Source: Cycas panzhihuaensis
Lineage: Eukaryota; Cycadophyta
Reading direction: 5' to 3'
Assembly: GCA_023213395.1 (NCBI GenBank)
Contig: CM041465.1
Location: forward strand, 104,415,741 to 104,479,740
Length of the DNA: 64,000 nucleotides
Shown here: positions 1 through 10,430 of the stretch, piece after piece
How the letters are laid out: each line of letters begins with the position of its first letter
Numbering within the stretch: position 1 is the stretch's first letter
Notes under the pieces: generated by a model
Seen by the model: the letters and a program-made list of their open reading frames with translations, nothing else
Database searches by the model: none
Told to the model about the DNA's origin: nothing
Made by a program: the position numbers and the translations under genes

Positions 1-858
1 TTCGTTTTGCTACATTCTAATGCATAGTTTAGTACTTAGTTTCAGTTGATCTCCATTTTATATACATATACATATATCTCTTGGTGTATTTTGTAGCCTT
101 TCTTCCGAGAGGAAGGTGCTTTTCATACTTATTTGCAGGATCGCGTTGGTGGGAGTGGTGCGTGAGACGAGCCCGCCGCCAGTTAGCTCCCACACGGTAT
201 TTCTCCTCTTTAGTTTCGAGCTCCTTTTTTCATCCTTTCGTTTCATTTAGTTTTGCATGCTCAAGGGGAGGTAAGTGAACCCCCTTACCACCGTCGACCG
301 GCATTGCGTGCGTGGAGAAAGGAGAAAGAGGGAGTGGGACTTAGAGAGACAAGCCACACCTCTACCTGAATGCCAGATCCAGGTATTCCTCTCATTTCCC
401 TCATACTTCCTTTTACGCTATTTCTTTTCTTTTGCATTTGTATGAATAGATGAGAAAAGATAAAAGAACATAAAAGGATAAAAAGGGAAAACCATTTATT
501 TTCTTGCACTATTTTCCTGCTTTACATAGCATAGCATAGGTAGCCCACTTGTCTTATACCCGAGCTACCCTTTTGCCACGTCTGCTTGCATATTGGATTA
601 GTTGCCCCTTGCCTTCGTTGCCTTCTTATTGCCTCGAGAAGACGCAACGCGCGAGGCGTTTCCTTTCCTTCCCGGCCATCTGAAGGGTAGGAAGGCCTGC
701 TTTTACGCCCACTGAAGCAACCAGCACCTTGCGATCCGAACTGCGCTCGGCACGGACATCCTGCGAGGTGAGATCCTCGCTATCTGGCTTAGTTAGCATA
801 GCGCCTTTCTGTATCCCTTTGCTAGACATAGGATCACCGCCCCGTAGCGAGCGTTTCA
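1..858 (+). repeat. TE1 5' LTR, 3' part only
   Basis: This is the downstream third of a 2.5 kb LTR and ends in CA at 857-858, just before the PBS. It contains a consensus-like 5' splice site (GGGGAG/GTAAGT at 265-276) and a 43-nt exon-like block (139-181) flanked by TTTGCAG and GTTAGC. Over the first 420 bases it differs from the 3' LTR (14097-14516) at 25 sites by hand count, all transitions and with no indels. Confidence 0.93.
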
Positions 859-859
859 C

Positions 860-877
860 TGGCGACCATACTGGGGA
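860..877 (+). other. TE1 primer binding site (PBS)
   Basis: TGGCGACCATACTGGGGA starts two bases after the LTR-terminal CA and begins with the TGG expected for pairing with a tRNA 3' CCA end. It resembles the PBS of Tat/Ogre-type plant elements, but I cannot assign the tRNA without a search. It lies within a 6-bp inverted repeat (ACTGGC at 858-863, GCCAGT at about 880-885). Confidence 0.8.
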
Positions 878-1039
878 CTGCCAGTAAGGGAGCTAAATTC
901 GCTTCTCCTTCTTGTTGGTGTTCTTGCCTCTAGGTAGTTTCGTACTCCATGTTTACAGTTGGGCAATCCCCAACGCGCTTGTGTCACTTTCTTTCTTTTC
1001 CTTTTTTGTTTCTTTTAACAACGCTCGCAAAGGCGTTGC

Positions 1040-3420
1040 ATGCGACGTTTCTCGCGTCGCTTGCGAGGTTTACCTTCGTTGTTAGAAGACCAATCGCCTC
1101 GTTCCCTTCCATCGTCGAAACCCGATTCGACAATGGAAGGTTACTCGTCTAATTGGGCTTACCATACTATAGCTTCGAGAACTCAAGAGTTCCCTGCATC
1201 TATTCCAGAATCCGCCCATGAGGGCGATGATTCCATCTACTATCCAGATGACCAATTCCATCCTGATGACTTTCATCCTTCTGCTCATGCGGCGGAAGAT
1301 CCGGCTCCTCACGAGACTCGCCATCCCACGGGAGGGCCTTACGAGAAGCGTCCTGAGGGATGCCCTACTTTCGAGATCCCGTCGACTTCATATGGCTACG
1401 AGGATACCCCTCCCGCCGACGTAGTCAAGGCGATTAGCGAGTACTTTCGAACAACTCGCCGCCAACCGCATCCCAGATGGTTTGAAGAAGTGTTACGCAA
1501 TATAGCATCTTCCTCATCCATCCCTGCGCCTTCTACAATGATTGATGCTCCTGCTCGCGCATACTCGTCCTATGCCATATCTACCCCGGCTCCCAGGGCA
1601 AGCATTGCGCCTCCTGCTTCTAGCCATGGTCCTACTTCTTCAGGACCCATTCGTGGCATGACCTTTCCCTAACTCGGGGTCAGCATGCCACTCCCGAGTC
1701 AAACGCATGCACCGCCTTCTAACGTGGCACACGCGTTCCCTAGTAGGCCTCGAGGTCCTACTAGTGCTGCCACCGTTAACTATGTAGGACCCACTCTTAC
1801 ATACGTTCAAAGCTCTGCTAGTGGTCCTTCCCTCTACGTGCCCCCAGGTTACACGTCTTAACCTTGGGGGCAAGCCAGGGGAAACCATCTTCCTGTTTAT
1901 GGGGTGGACCCATTGCACCCATATGGAGTTGCGCCACCTACGGGTGGCCCATATGGGCAAAACCCAGTCCCTCACCCTTCGTTTCCGTCATCTAGCACAA
2001 CTCCTGTTGCCGCTTCATCGCAAGGGAGCATACCTCCTTTCCAGAGCGTTTACCCGCAAACCCTTTTCCAATAAGGGGCGTTTCCCCAAAGAGGGATGGG
2101 TTTACCACCCCCATCCATTCCTTTGCCGGTCATCGATCCATTAGCCCAAGTGAGGACACGTCCTTTCATGGATTATAGGTCGATGCCATTATCTGTTGAG
2201 GCGCTAAGGACCAACCTGCCGCCTCACCCTCCTGAAGTTCCCAAATTCGACGGGACTTCGTCGCAAGACCCAACTGAGCATGTACGCAGTTTCTCTATGG
2301 CGTGCATCGATTATTGGGCTTACGATCATATCCTTATGAAGCTCTTTCTGCAGTCCTTGTAGGGCGATGCCCTCAAGTGGTTCTACCGCCTTCCCGCTCA
2401 TTCGATTTCTTCATTCCAGCAATTGGTGGATGAGTTCGTCAACTATTTTAACGTGGCCCGTCCATTCGAAAGCGGAATGAAAGCGCTTTTGTCACTTAAA
2501 CAAGGTCACGACGAGATGAATCGCGACTTTGTGCGGCGCTTTCATGATCTTCTTCACTCTACCAAGGCCACGTTGCCTGAAGAGTTGAAGAGAGATCTCT
2601 TCGTCAACGCACTTCATCCCGAAGTGCATATGGAAGTCCTCAAGATGGGGGCAACTACATGTGACTCCGCGATTACGAGGTGCTTGGCATTGGAGGCCAT
2701 TGAGATCCAAGCGAGACTCAAGAAACCTCCTAAGCCCTCACAACGTCGTGAGGCATCTTCCCCAGCGAAGGAAACCAAACCTTCGCAGCCCGCTAGGCCC
2801 ACCTCTCATCCGACTGAGAGGACCCTAGATCCTCTTACCTCTACTATTCGCTCATTTGAGCGAACAATGAAGGAGTTAAAACTCCAGCCTCCTTCATCGC
2901 TAACCTCCCATAAACCTGTTCAGCAAGCTTCTCGTGCGATGCCCCCCAAAGGGGGTAACACCCAACCTTCTCAAGCAAGGAGGACCGATTCTCCCCTTGA
3001 GAAGAGATGGTGTTCCATTCACGGGGAGTGTTTCCATGACGATGCGCGTTGCCAGGCACAGCACCCACGCGATGCCCCGCCACGTGATCCATCCCCTAGG
3101 CAGGCATCAAGGCCTAACCTCGATCAACCCATTCATAGAGATCCATTCCGCAAACATGGGGAACGTGGTCGTGATGTTCAACAAAGGAACAATCAGAATC
3201 GGGATAGATCCCTCGATTCTCACCCTTCGCATGGTAGAGGGAAGGGTGTGCGAAGGCCATCTTCCCCTTCGCGCTCCCCTGACCACCGTGCTCCATCACC
3301 TTCGTGATCCCATAACAAGGGAAAGAAGGTGATACAAATGCTCGAGACCACTCCTCTTCACGCGTTAACCCGGTCTCAAGCTGCGAAGGAGGTGGCAGGT
3401 GCCTCCGCGTCTACCTCATG
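1040..3420 (+). pseudogene. gag: TE1 gag (broken)
   Basis: This encodes the structural Gag of the retrotransposon particle. The ATG at 1040 is chosen because the same start context (MRRFS) is present in TE3. Order: a Pro/Ser/Tyr-rich N-terminal region; the capsid-like retrotransposon gag domain at about 2190-2720 (core KWFYRLPAHSISSFQQLVDE); a basic linker; and a zinc knuckle of type C-x2-H-x4-H-x4-C (CSIHGECFHDDARC) near 3010-3055. The frame is interrupted by TAA at 1670, 1858 and 2072, TAG at 2360 and TGA at 3305. Comparison with TE3 and TE5 shows these were CAA, CAG or CGN codons. A short deletion near 3420 shifts the frame. Gag and pol look like one continuous ancestral frame. It cannot make full-length Gag. 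Confidence 0.9.
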
Positions 3421-5110
3421 ACTCGATCCCTCCCGGTCGTTCCTCCGGAGATTCCCACACTTCCCAAGAGCATTCCCGTCCGCCCTGATCGATTCGACTT
3501 TAGGAGAGCCCTTACCCAACCCACAGGGAGGGGTAAGCCCTTCTCCGTAGTCGAAGAGCTTCTCACTGTGGCTGCCGGGATGTCTATCATGGATGTCTTG
3601 AGAAGTTGCCCTGAGCAACGAGTGCTCCTCTTGGAAGCTCTAGGATCGAATGACACGTCCGTTCACGCTTTGGGCACAACCCAAAGCTGCGAACCCGTTA
3701 TCTCCTTCAATCCCAGAGATCTTCCCGCGTCTAGTGGAAGGGAATGCCAATGGAACTTCCCTTTCACCATTACCATAGATACTCCTGATTGCACGTTGCG
3801 AAGAACTGTCGTGGACAATGGTTCTTCCATCAACGCCATGCCTTTGCGCATTATGCAAGAGCTTGGCGTTTCCGCCTTGGAACCTATCCCATGGCGTTGT
3901 CGGGAGATTACTGCATGCAGAAGACTCCCTTAGGATCTGGCTCGACACCCCTTACCCTCGAGGACAAGGCGCCGTTCATCGACATCGTCGTCCTCGATGT
4001 TGACGTTGATTACAACTTGCTTCTGGGTCGACCATGGCTTGACCAAATAGGAGTCGTATGTTCCACCCGTTGGGGGCAACTTAAATTTGTCCATAACGGG
4101 CAAATGAAAGTTGTCTCCCACGAGCGATCGCTCGCCAAACAAGCTAGGCCTTACGCCTGTGCCACCATGGCCATCTGAGGAACAAATGCCCTTCCAACCA
4201 TGTCTCAGCTTGCTCCATTGGAATCCCTGATTCCTCTTACCGTGAAGAAGATCTCATATCTTCTTCTCCTGATTTGACGCGTTTCGCCCCTATTGGTGTC
4301 GGGAGCTATGGGTACCTCGCCATGTTTGACGATGACAGGTCCCATAGCGAGGATGAGGACCGTCCTCACCCAGTTTCGCTTCTCTGCACTAGTGCGAGGC
4401 ATCCTCCTAGTCTTAGACTTCCTCCTAGGGCCCCTTTTGTTGTAGAGCCTGGTCATTTTCATATGTCACATGACATTGCGCATGTTGATCATCCCATTCC
4501 TGGCTCTTCCGTTCCATCACCTCTCGTAGGTGATGATGTTGAGAGTTTCCCTCTTGCTTTTTACGAGGCACCTCTCCTTGACTCTCCTTCGGAGTCCCTT
4601 AGGGATAATGGGCAATTTTCAGGCCATACCGGTCCTATCGCTCCCAAGCTATCCCATGCTTCGTCTATTCGAAGTCAGGTCATCCATGGGGTGGATTACT
4701 TTGAAGAAGATGAGGCTTTGCTAGAACATTTAGCTGGTTCCATGCTAAGTTTACCTCCTGGTCACCATAAGCGTGGCCACTAGAAGGTCTTAGTGATTGG
4801 GTCCCCATTAGCTGACCCAATCCCCTCTTCCATTTCCTCCCTTCTGGTTGGTCTCGCCCCCCTCCATTTCGAGGAGGGGAATGCCATGTGCATGGGGGCA
4901 ACCCAGGACATAGTCCTTGCCCCGGACAAGGTCATCAAGGTAGGAGCAGAATGTACTCCTGATGAAGTGAGGGAATACTCCCTCCTGTTCTGGGAATTCC
5001 GCGATGTATTCACATGGGACTACTCGGATATGAAGGGTATTGACCCCTCCATCGTCATGCATAACCTTACGACCTTTCCTGATGCTCGCCCTGTGCGTCA
5101 GAAGTAGCGT
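3421..5110 (+). pseudogene. TE1 protease and pre-RT linker (broken)
   Basis: This is an aspartic protease of the retropepsin type that would cut the polyprotein. The active-site motif is VDNGSS (Asp codon 3814-3816), a Tat-like D-x-G-S-S form in place of the usual D-[ST]-G. The distal protease block VDYNLLLGRPWLDQ (about 4006-4047) sits in a different frame because of a 1-nt deletion near 3900. A second 1-nt deletion lies near 4155. The long acidic linker before RT (4274-5107) is open except for TAG at 4781 and 5105; both are CAG in TE5. The linker has no domain I recognise but is conserved in all copies. Confidence 0.85.
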
Positions 5111-5128
5111 CCCCTTCACCCGAAGCTT

Positions 5129-5776
5129 TCAGCTACTGTTAAGATGGAAGTCAAGAAGCTTCTGGAGGTGGGACTCATTTCCTCCATCGATTACCCTAAG
5201 TGGGTATCGAATATCGTTCCCGTTGCAAAGAAGAACGGGACCATTCGTATTTGTGTCGATTTTCGCGACATAAACAATGCTTGTCCTAAGGACAACTTTC
5301 CTCTTCCCTTCATCGATCAAATAATCAATCGCACGACTGGATTTGAAGTTATGTCCTTGATGGACGGCTTCTCCGGCTATAACCAAATTCATATTTCTCC
5401 TGAGGACCGCCATAAGACGGCCTTCACTACGCCATGGGGTACCTTTGCCTACAAAGCAATGCCCTTTGGTCTTAAGAATGCAGGGGCTACTTATCAAAGA
5501 GCCATGCATTTCATCTTTCATAACCTCATCAACGATACGTTGTAGGTTTTCATGGATGATATGATGGGCCTTTCCCGTTCCAGAGCCCATCATCCCTCCG
5601 ACTTGCGCGCCATCTTCGCAAGATGCCGCAAGTATCATGTTAGTCTAAACCCGCTGAAATGCATGTTTGTCATCGCCAGCAAACTCTTGGGTTTCCTCGT
5701 GTCCCAGCAAGGAATCCAAATCGATCCGGAAAAAGTCAAGGCAATCCTTGACATGCCACCGCCTAGGACCCAATGA
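5129..5776 (+). pseudogene. TE1 reverse transcriptase (broken)
   Basis: This is an RNA/DNA-directed DNA polymerase domain. Visible motifs in order: YPKWVSNIVPVAKKNGTIR, CVDFRDINNACPKDNFPLP, SLMDGFSGYNQI (first catalytic Asp), MPFGLKNAGATYQRAM, and the catalytic box FMDD at 5549-5560 in place of the usual YxDD. SLMDGFSGYNQI is characteristic of Tat/Ogre-like elements. A TAG at 5543, two codons before FMDD, is GAG in TE5 and is one of the few transversion stops. A TGA at 5774 marks the RT/RNase H junction, where every copy in this window has a stop. Confidence 0.93.
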
Positions 5777-6480
5777 CAAATTAAGTCATTTCTAAGCAGG
5801 CTTGGTTTCTTGAGGTATTTTTTAGCAGATTTTGCCATAAATGCCAAACCTCTTACGAACCTATTGAAGAAAGGAGCCTCTTTTGTCTAGTCGAACAAGA
5901 CCCAAAAGGCCTTCGTAGGGCTCAAGGCAACTCTTGTTTCCACCCCTACGCTGGTGCCTCCTTGCTTTGATAGGCCCTTCATCCTATACACCTCGGCAAC
6001 CGACGAATCCCTCGGTGCAATGCTCGCACAGGAGGACGATTCATGAACTGAGAGGGCCATTTATTTCATCAGCCGCACTCTCATTGTCGCTGAATTGAAC
6101 TATCCCCCCACCGAAAAGGAATGCCTCTCCTTGGTCCATGCGACCAAGAAATTTCAGTATTACTTGCTCGGTAATACAACCAAGGTGATCGTTCAATCCG
6201 ATCCCTTGCGTTACACCGCCACCCATTGATTTGTGGTGTAGGGCGGGACATTGGGCCGTCCTGCTTCAAGAGTTCGACTTGCAAGTCATCAGCAGGAAGT
6301 TGAAGAAGGGAATGATAGTAGCAGAGCAATTAGCTGACACTGCCGTTCCCAACGCGAGCGGCATTCCTATTGACGACTCTTTCCCGGACGAGTCTATCAT
6401 GACTATCCACGATGCTTCTCCTCACCCACTCGCCGACAGCGAGTGGTATAGTGACATTGTGCGATATCTGACTCAGCAAG
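5777..6480 (+). pseudogene. TE1 ancestral RNase H domain, catalytic Asp missing
   Basis: This is the RNase H domain that follows RT in all Ty3/Gypsy elements and degrades the RNA strand of the hybrid. The first block reads YTSATDESLGAMLA. Aligned with the Ty3/Gypsy pattern TDAS, the catalytic Asp is Ser, as in all other copies here. The Glu (KECLSLVHATKK) and second Asp (VQSDPL) blocks remain, but the last Asp is replaced (VAEQLAD). Stops at 5888 (TGG to TAG) and 6043 and a frameshift near 6215 break the frame. The separate aRNH gene at 11637 probably supplied RNase H activity. Confidence 0.85.
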
Positions 6481-7688
6481 AATATCACCCTGAAGCCAGT
6501 AACAAGGTTAGGTCACGTATCCGCGCCACTGCTAGGCAATACTTCCTCGTAGATAAAGTGTTGTACAAGAGATCTTTCGATGGCTTCCTGCTTCGCTGCG
6601 TTGCCCCTGACGAAGCGAACCAAATACTCTGTGAATGCCACCACGGCATTTGTGGGGGTCACTTTGGGGGCCAATCCATGGCCAAAAGGATCCTCCGCAT
6701 GGGTTATTACTGGCCGTCCTTGTTCAAGAACGCCCACGCTTGTGCCCTTAGATGTCGGCGTTGTCAGGAGCATGCCAACGTCTCTCACTTACGTTCCGAG
6801 GCGTTGCACCCTATCGTGTCTCCGTGGCCCTTTTCTCAATGGGGTTTAGACCTCATTGGGGCTATATCACCACCATCTTCCACACAAAACAAATACATCT
6901 TAATCGCTACTGAATACTTCACTACATAGGCAGAGGCAATCCCCCTGTCCACTACCCCTGACAAGACGATAGCCACCTTCGTCTACCAGCATATTATCTG
7001 TCGTTTCAGAATTCCAGATGTCCTAATCACGGATAATGGAACTTCCTTTTGTAATAAGGAAATAGACGAATTGTGTGAGAAATTCAAGATCTCGCATAAG
7101 ACGTCGTCCCCTTATTACCCCCAAGCAAACGGGCAAGTTGAATCTTTCAACAAAACGCTCATTGGCATTTTGAAGAAAACCATTGCCCAGTCTCAAAGAG
7201 ATTGGCACATCCAACTCCCTTCCGCTCTATGGGCTTATCGCACTTCCATCAGCACGACTACTGGAATGACCCCATTCTCGTTAGTCTACGGAACCGAGGC
7301 AATACTCTCATTGGAAGTGGAGATCCCTTCTCTTCAGGTTTCCCTTCGAGGCCTCATCGATGAGGAGTCTATTCTCCAGGCTTGCCTCCTAGACCTCGAA
7401 GCCCTAGATGAGAAGCGTTTAGTGGCCTATCAAGCGAACCTCGCTTTAAAAGCCCACTTGCAAAGGACGCACGACAAACGTCTTCGTGCTTGTCCTTTGT
7501 GTCCCGGGGACCATGTCCTCAAATTGGAGTATCTTTACGATCGCTTGGCCAAATTCAGGCCCAAATAGGTAGGCCCCTTCGTCATTCTCGAAAGCCTCGA
7601 TAGCGGCGCATATAGGATCGCCACCTTGGATGGCTTGGAATTTGAGAAAGCGGTCAATGGAAAGTTCCTCAAGAAATTTTACGCGTGA
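6481..7688 (+). pseudogene. TE1 integrase (broken)
   Basis: This enzyme inserts the cDNA into chromosomal DNA. Domains in order: an HHCC zinc-binding region (HHGICGGHF...CRRCQEH, about 6640-6775); a DDE catalytic core with Asp in WGLDLI (about 6845), Asp in ITDNGTSF (about 7030) and Glu in NGQVESFNKTL (about 7140); then a GPY/F-like module (VGPFVILESL, about 7569). The frame ends at TGA 7686-7688 after KKFYA, with no chromodomain, as in Tat elements. Two TAG codons (6927 and 7566) are both TGG in TE5. Confidence 0.93.
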
Positions 7689-8474
7689 CCTTTCTGCTCT
7701 TTTCTTCGTCATGCTCTGAAACGAGCCTAAACTACCATTTTAAATTGTTTCCATTCCTCCCAACCACGGGTTGAATGGTAATTTAAGATGGATTCATGCT
7801 CCGAAATGAGCCTAAACTACCATTTTAAATTGTTTCCATTCCTCCCAACCACGGGTTGAATGGCAATTTAAGATGGATTCATGTTTCTTCTTCCGGTTCC
7901 TCCTGCGGAACCCGCGTTCCCGTGTGCTCTTGGGAACCTTTGTCCTCCTATTTGGGCATCCCCCAACTAGGACGACGCTGTGGAGTGTCGTCACTCCCCT
8001 CTCGTGCCTGTCGTTTCCTTCGCATATTCCACTATGCTCCACTGTGGACGTGCATGTCGCTCTATTTCTAGCCTCACACCTCTCAATCGCCTCTGTTTAC
8101 GGTAGACGTGTGTGCTCCTGCTAGACATATAGCCATACATGGAACGAAGCACATGCATAGTTACAACCAAAATATTTACAACTAAATATATCAACAAAAA
8201 TCTGCATATTTACAACATATTTACATTTGCAACATACAAAAATATTCATTTACAAAAGTAAATCATACATGCTATCTCTATCGTACATGATACCACCATT
8301 TCATGTCAAAATGGGGTTCCAATTACCCCATGTGTATATATATATATCAAAAAGTCATAATACATCGTGCATGTGGGAAGCCGGGATCCTTGCAGGGGGG
8401 GTACAATCATGTGAGCCTACATATGACCCCCTGTAGGCCCGTGCTTTCCTACTAAAATTATATGTACATCTCAT
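7689..8474 (+). other. TE1 spacer between convergent gag-pol and PMD genes
   Basis: This non-coding spacer is where sense gag-pol and the antisense PMD gene converge. It holds an 85-bp direct tandem duplication (7711-7795 and 7796-7880). Each unit contains an imperfect hairpin: TAAATTG/AATTTA outer arms, CCATTC/GAATGG, and CAACC/GGTTG around ACG. It is followed by an AT-rich tract with a short (TA)n at 8335-8347. TE3 and TE5 carry a single hairpin unit at the homologous place. No ORF here is conserved. Confidence 0.7.
7711..7880. repeat. 85-bp tandem duplication with hairpin
   Basis: Two copies with period 85 differ at a few bases (for example CTCTGAAACGAG versus CTCCGAAATGAG). TE3 and TE5 have one copy, so the duplication is specific to TE1 or its recent parent. 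The palindromic core is at 7741-7785 and 7826-7870. Confidence 0.85.
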
Positions 8475-9094
8475 CTACTGCTGTTGTCCAGACCCTGGGG
8501 TCCCATCCCCCGGTCTATGTGATCCCTCTCCTAGGGACCACATCCCTGCGAGGCTCCTTCTGGGCCTCCGCGAGCTGCCTGCCTCGCTCTCCTCATCCCA
8601 AGGCCGTCTCGGAGTCGTAGCTGCTGTCTGCGTGTGGGTCTGGCTCCTGCTCGACCTCGAGACCATCTGTGCCACCAGCTGGTCGTAGCGGACCTGGATG
8701 CACTCCCTCTCGCCTCGGAGTCCCTCCTCTATGGCTCTAAACTTCTCCTCCGACGCCTTAAGGCACTCCTCTGGGGCCATCAAGCGGTCTGTGCTCCCTG
8801 CATCTCCTCCTAGCCCGCTCTATGTCTCCAAGCCCTGGATCCATTCGCGCAGCTCATCTTGCTCGCCCTTGGTCATGTCGAGCTCTCGCTGCAGCTGCCC
8901 CCGAAATGCCATGTGCTCCTGGGTCTCTGCAGCCCAGATGTCTCTCGCTCTCGCTAATGGGGCGAATGCCTACATGTAGGCTCCTGCTGATCTGGGCGCA
9001 TCCTCTGCTTGGATGGGCAGTTGCCCCTCTGTGTAGACCTGAGGGAACAACTCCCTCACCATGGCCTCGACCAGCCTCTACACCTCTGCTACTC

Positions 9095-9206
9095 CTGTCA
9101 AGGCAACATGCCGTGTGTCAGTGTACATCCTCACTGCATATCATAATAAAGTGAAATAAAAAATCTGTCTAGATGTCAAACGACTAAGGAAACGATTAGG
9201 TCTCAC
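9095..9206 (-). other. TE1 PMD-gene intron 2 (predicted, 112 bp)
   Basis: On the minus strand, exon GCAG is followed by GTGAGACC and the segment ends CCTTGACAG before GAGTAGCAG. The positional equivalents are 112 bp in TE5 (43534-43645) and 111 bp in TE3 (26688-26798). The sequence is T-rich, and the reading frame continues across the junction in phase 1. Confidence 0.7.
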
Positions 9207-10430
9207 CTGCCGTGGCCACCGGATCCTCTGCTCGGGCAACATCCTCATCTCCTAGCCCGCTGCCAGCTGCAGGTACCTCATCCTTGGGTATATCCTCTGC
9301 CTCTGCCTTGTCGCTGGTAGGGACTGGCTCGACCCTCGCCTCTCCGGATCTCCTCACGATCCGTAGCACATGCCTCGGTCTCGGCCGCCTGCTCGTCTCG
9401 GCTCCCTCGATGGGCCCGCCCCTCTTATGGCAGTCCCAGATGATCCTGCTATGCCCTCTGATGACTGTGATGGACCTGCCTCTCTTGCAGGTCGTGATGG
9501 GCTAGCCCCATCTCCCTCATCATCGCTGTCGCTGCCCCCATCGTTGTCATCGTCATCACTATCATCGTCGATGGGTGCTCCTACTCCTCCTGCTCCGTCA
9601 TCACTCTCCCAGCTTACTGCTCTGTAAGGCTCTGCCATGTAGTCTGCTAGAGTGAGGAGGTCGAGTGATGTTGCATCAACTGACCGACAGACATGGGCCT
9701 GGTCCTCTATCCCTCAGAGTCTCGTCTGCCACCTGTGGACCATCGGAGCCCACCTCACTATGGGGAATGGCCCCCCTGCTAGTGCCACTGCCGCAAAATG
9801 GTCGAAAAACCAGCACTGCAACAGCGTGTTGTAAGAGAAACCTCCTCTACCTGATCTCCTAATGGTGTCTAGTTGGATGATGAGGTTCGCCGCAACTAGA
9901 GTGGCCTAGTCCATCCTCTCGCCAGCCTCACCGGCACCAAGGCCCACCCATCCTCTGGGGATCTCCCTGTAGTTCTGTTTTTGGGAAATCTGGAACAGAA
10001 TGCATAGTAGTATAAGTTTCCTCGCCCAAGGAATCTATGACATGAGTACTATTTGGAAGGGAGCTCCCCTCCTCTCCCACCTGTCTGTCCCTGTGAGGAA
10101 CTGGGCTGCCTCCCTGTGTGCTACCTCAGTGCTAGACAACGCCCTTAGTCTCACAGGTCTCTCCATCGCTGGTACCCCCAGGATCCGCCTGATATCGCCT
10201 GGGGTGATCGTGATGTCGCCTATCTGAGGCAAGTGAAATACATGCCTCCTCCTATCCCAGTGTGACACTATGTCAACTAGGAGCCGTTGATCTAATGTGA
10301 ACTGGGGGGTCTTCAGAGCCTTGTACAGATCGCATCTCTTCAGGGTCACCTTGTCCTCCTGGGTCACCATCTCCAGGTAACTCAGAATGGGCATGCCGAC
10401 ATTCTCGCGGTTATCCACCGTGATAACTGC

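Noticed and set aside
9212-9627. Plus-strand frames opposite the PMD tail (Ser/Pro-rich)
   Set aside because: They are complements of the acidic, GA-rich PMD exon; composition alone keeps them open.
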